DNA of 64,000 nt, taken from assembly GCA_023898405.1 (NCBI GenBank), contig CP060221.1:992001-1056000 (forward strand), written 5' to 3'. The position numbers were made by a program, and so were the translations under genes. The notes beneath the pieces were generated by a model, which worked only from the letters and a program-made list of their open reading frames with translations, searched no databases and was not told the origin of the DNA. Shown here one piece after another: positions 61,083-64,000 of this stretch; position 1 is the first letter of the stretch; each line of letters begins with the position of its first letter. The DNA comes from Myxococcales bacterium. GTDB taxonomy: Bacteria; Myxococcota; UBA727; JABDBI01.

Positions 61083-62840
61083 TCATGCGTAAAGTACTTT
61101 AATTTCAGCTTTGAATTCTTCAGCACACGCTTTACGTTTTACTTTGAGTGTCGGTGTTAATTGTTTGCCCACTTCAAACTCTCGATCGAGTATATAGAAT
61201 CGTTTGATCTGCTCAAAATTAGCTAATGAATTATTTGCCTGAGCAATAGCATTTTTTACTTCTTGATAAACATTGGCATGAGCAGCCAGCTCACTCAACA
61301 AAATATTATGAGATGCGTCAGAGAACGCCAACTGTGCTGCATTGGCTTTATCAAGAGCGACCAAGGCTGTAAGATAAGGTCTTTTATCGCCAATCACTAC
61401 CACATGAGCAATGCTAGGGCTTTTAGATTTAATCAGATTTTCAACACGCTGCGGAGCAATATTTTTGCCTTGAGAGGTAACAATAATATCTTTCTTGCGA
61501 TCAACAATTTTAACAAAGCCATCTTTGTCAATCTCACCGATATCTCCGGTTTTGAACCAGCCATCTTGCCCCAAAACTTCTTTAGTTTGCTCAGCCTTAC
61601 CCCAAAAACCCAAAAATACTCCACGGCCGCGGACTATAATTTCTTTTTCATCACTCAATCGCACATCGCATCCAGGCAAAGGACGCCCAACTGTGCCGTG
61701 GCGCAGTGCCCACGGAAGATTGAGGCATGTAGCAGCTGTGGTTTCAGTCAGCCCATAGCCTTCACACAACACAACACCACACAGCTGAAAAAAAGTTGAT
61801 ACTTCTGGAGCCAACTGAGCCCCACCTGAAATAAGAAATCTTAATCGATTGCCAAATTTAGCCTGCAGGCTTTTGCCAATTTTATCAAACACCAATTTTT
61901 TTGCTAAAAATAACTTCCATCCGCCGCTCTCTCCGCCAAGAGCAAGCTTATCAGCTTCATGAAGTGCTCCTTGAGCAATTAGTTTTTTAATGCCCGAAGA
62001 AGCCAAAGCTGTCTCAATTATTTTAGCTCGAATTTTTTCATAAATGCGCGGCACTCCAGCCATAAAGGTTGGTCTAACCACTGCCATATCATCCATCAAT
62101 TTATCGATGCTTTGAGCGAAGGCCAGTAAATGCCCCGTTCGAATCCATGCATATTCCAGCACGCGAGCGAAAATATGTGCTAGAGGCAAAAAAAGCATCT
62201 GCACATCTTCTTCGTTTATGATCCCCAACTTATCGATAACATGAGCTTCGTAAAGAATATTATCGTGGCTGATCATAGCCCCTTTGGGCTCTCCCGTAGT
62301 ACCTGAAGTATAAACCAAAGATGCAATAGCATCCTTTTCAACCGATATAGATTCAAACTCATCAGCTTGGTTTTCAACAAAGTTTTGATAATAAAGCTCG
62401 TTTTGACGGAGCTCTCCTTCGACTTTGTCAAAAATAATCACTAAATCAAGCTGACTATCAGCTCCTTGTAAAGCTCTAAGCTTATCAAGTTGATTTTGGT
62501 TTTCTACAAATATAACTTTAACTCCAGCATCAGACAGAATATAGCTGACCTGATCAGTTAAACTTGAATGGTAAATTGGTACAACGATGGCCCCTGTTTT
62601 TATTATTGCCAAATCAGCAATAACCCACTCTGGTCGTGTCAAAGAGAGCAATGCGACTCTTTGCCCCGCTGTAACTGAAGCTGCTTTTAAAGCATTTGCT
62701 AAACGAGCGACATCAGCAGAGAGTTCTTGCCAATTCCTAACTACCCATTTGTTATTTTTGGTGCAAAAATACTGGATGGCAGGGCGCTTATGAAAGCGCG
62801 CCACAGAGTCATCAAATAGCGATATAAGCGATTCGCTCAT
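61083..62840 (-). CDS. Long-chain acyl-CoA synthetase (AMP-forming)
   Basis: AMP-binding enzyme of 585 aa, similar to the FadD15/ACSL-type long-chain synthetases. The P-loop motif is YTSGTTGEPKGAMISH, followed by GYGLTETTA, GWFKTGDIGEID and the C-terminal Lys-containing GKNIAPQRVE region. It activates fatty acids with CoA via an acyl-AMP. The GTG at 62846 could start two codons earlier, but the ATG at 62840 has GGGGT upstream. It is divergent from the Ser/Thr kinase gene, 75 bases away. Confidence 0.92.
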   Translation of the reverse strand: MSESLISLFDDSVARFHKRPAIQYFCTKNNKWVVRNWQELSADVARLANALKAASVTAGQRVALLSLTRPEWVIADLAIIKTGAIVVPIYHSSLTDQVSYILSDAGVKVIFVENQNQLDKLRALQGADSQLDLVIIFDKVEGELRQNELYYQNFVENQADEFESISVEKDAIASLVYTSGTTGEPKGAMISHDNILYEAHVIDKLGIINEEDVQMLFLPLAHIFARVLEYAWIRTGHLLAFAQSIDKLMDDMAVVRPTFMAGVPRIYEKIRAKIIETALASSGIKKLIAQGALHEADKLALGGESGGWKLFLAKKLVFDKIGKSLQAKFGNRLRFLISGGAQLAPEVSTFFQLCGVVLCEGYGLTETTAATCLNLPWALRHGTVGRPLPGCDVRLSDEKEIIVRGRGVFLGFWGKAEQTKEVLGQDGWFKTGDIGEIDKDGFVKIVDRKKDIIVTSQGKNIAPQRVENLIKSKSPSIAHVVVIGDKRPYLTALVALDKANAAQLAFSDASHNILLSELAAHANVYQEVKNAIAQANNSLANFEQIKRFYILDREFEVGKQLTPTLKVKRKACAEEFKAEIKVLYA

Positions 62841-62915
62841 GTGCACCCCATTTATAAAAGGACTTTTAAGCTCTCAATACAAAGAAGAACGGCATAAGTA
62901 AAGGACGCATCTTAG

Positions 62916-64000
62916 ATGATCACAGAAATAGCTAGCAAAGATATGCCGAAAAATATAGGCAACTATCGCCTTGTCAAAAAAATTGGGCAAGGCGGCATGA
63001 GCGTTGTCTATGAAGGATTCGATACCAGACTTGAGCGTTCTGTCGCTATTAAAATTCTTCATCCATTTTTAGCTGAAAGCGATGAATATAGAGCCAGATT
63101 TTTAAGAGAGGCTCAAGTTGTCGCACGCTTAACTCATCCAAATATCGTACAAATTTATGATATGGGCTACTCGGACCATGACAATAACTTGCTTTATATC
63201 GTAACTGAACTTGTTTCTGGACAAACCCTTAAAGACTGGGCTAAAAAAAATAATATTTTGGATGCACCAGAGTTTGCTGCACTTATTATTATTCAGATCG
63301 CACATGCCTTAGAGCACGCTCATCAAAAAGCTATTATTCACAGAGATATAAAACCTGAAAACATCATGCTCACAACCGAAGGCCAAATTAAACTTATGGA
63401 CTTTGGTATTGCCAGTATTGGCAGCGAAGAAAATCTTACCCAAGCAGGAACTTTGCTTGGATCCTTAGCCCATTTAGCTCCAGAAATTATCAATGGAAAC
63501 AAAGCATCCGTTGCCTCAGATATCTATTCGTTGTCGGTAGTATTTTTTTGGCTTCTAAGCAAAAAACTCCCTTTCAATGGCAACTCTCCTCACGCGCTTT
63601 TAAAAGCCATTGTGGATCAACCTGCCCCAAAAGCACAGCTTCTATCTCCTTTTGTATCTGATAGCTTGGCCTTGCTCGTAGAGAAGGGTATGAATAAAAA
63701 TCCCTCCTTTCGTTTTCAGTCAGCAAGCGCACTTATCAGTGCTATCCAACGAGCTTTGAAAGACTTTGGAGTTGCAATAGAGGACAAAAGTTTTTCTCAA
63801 GCAGTGGCAATGAAAAAGTCTTTATCGGACATAAAACGCACTATCAGCCAACAGATTGCCCAAAAAAAATCTGAATACGAAGCCCAAAAGCAAACAATAA
63901 AAGCTTTGGAACTTCAATGCAGACTCGATGCCCTACCAAATTCTAAGCGCCCAACTTCAAATTATTTTTTTAAAAAAACCCTTGCCCTATCTGCCATTTT
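62916..64000 (+). CDS. Hanks-type serine/threonine protein kinase (3' end outside window)
   Basis: The frame is open to the end of the window. The kinase domain (about residues 17-285) is complete in the catalytic parts: GQGGMSVVYEG (glycine loop), Lys at 46 in VAIKIL, HRDIKPEN with the catalytic Asp at 144, DFGIA with Asp at 162, and an APE motif. After it comes a charged, Lys/Gln-rich stretch with coiled-coil character, then a hydrophobic segment near the window end (FFKKTLALSAI) that could be a membrane anchor. Such kinases are abundant in Myxococcota. The start ATG has AAGGA about ten bases upstream. Confidence 0.92.
   Translation, partial: MITEIASKDMPKNIGNYRLVKKIGQGGMSVVYEGFDTRLERSVAIKILHPFLAESDEYRARFLREAQVVARLTHPNIVQIYDMGYSDHDNNLLYIVTELVSGQTLKDWAKKNNILDAPEFAALIIIQIAHALEHAHQKAIIHRDIKPENIMLTTEGQIKLMDFGIASIGSEENLTQAGTLLGSLAHLAPEIINGNKASVASDIYSLSVVFFWLLSKKLPFNGNSPHALLKAIVDQPAPKAQLLSPFVSDSLALLVEKGMNKNPSFRFQSASALISAIQRALKDFGVAIEDKSFSQAVAMKKSLSDIKRTISQQIAQKKSEYEAQKQTIKALELQCRLDALPNSKRPTSNYFFKKTLALSAI

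Noticed and set aside
61263..61799. Plus-strand open frame of 178 codons
   Set aside because: It is opposite the acyl-CoA synthetase gene and has no recognisable domain.

Overview
The window is a compact, AT-rich bacterial chromosome segment with about 60 genes on both strands. No taxonomic marker can be searched here, so the lineage is inference. The gene set suggests an AT-rich member of the former Deltaproteobacteria (Myxococcota or Bdellovibrionota-like), possibly host-associated. Pointers are a Hanks-type Ser/Thr kinase, an ATP synthase with paired b and b' subunits, a signal peptidase II with an enlarged loop, a FliA/WhiG-type sigma factor without flagellar genes, and small proteins resembling type III secretion needle and rod subunits.

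Layout. 1-5.4 kb: the 3' part of a CPx copper ATPase, a DUF1653 protein, an ABC-F ATPase, a small conserved protein and a solitary rplC. 5.4-8.1 kb: tRNA-Lys(CTT), a response regulator, an XRE/S24 repressor-like regulator with repeated operator-like decamers upstream, and rpmG. 8.2-12.6 kb: a tightly packed lipoate and 2-oxoacid dehydrogenase operon (lpdA, lipB, E2, lipA). 12.6-21.5 kb: transporters, channels and exported proteins, including an intact IS5-family element inserted in the last codons of a secreted-protein gene. 21.6-29.4 kb: a fully translationally coupled operon aroG-trpE-trpG-trpD-trpCF-trpB-trpA, preceded by a classical attenuator whose leader peptide has three consecutive Trp codons.

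29.5-34.4 kb: a phospholipase D-like synthase, a CNNM/CorC-type membrane protein, and a four-gene cluster (needle-like protein, unknown protein, sigma factor, inner-rod-like protein) that is the best candidate for an unusual system. 34.5-43.8 kb: DUF2203, esterase and rpe; aldehyde dehydrogenase; exported patatin; tRNA-Thr(CGT); acyltransferase plus a His-rich membrane protein; metK. 44.0-44.95 kb: decayed IS982 and IS256 transposases. 45-50.7 kb: clpX, a cysteine desulfurase, a flavin reductase, xseA, xseB and ispA. 51.6-59.3 kb: the ATP synthase locus (b', b, delta, alpha, gamma, a thioesterase, AtpZ, AtpI, a, c) and prmA, with beta and epsilon absent. 59.3-64 kb: a perfect 38-bp inverted repeat, an exported protein, lspA, an acyl-CoA synthetase and the start of a Ser/Thr kinase.

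Genes group mainly into metabolic operons (tryptophan, lipoate, ATP synthesis). Mobile-element traffic is modest: one intact IS, two relics, a possible solo IS end and a small family of dispersed palindromes.
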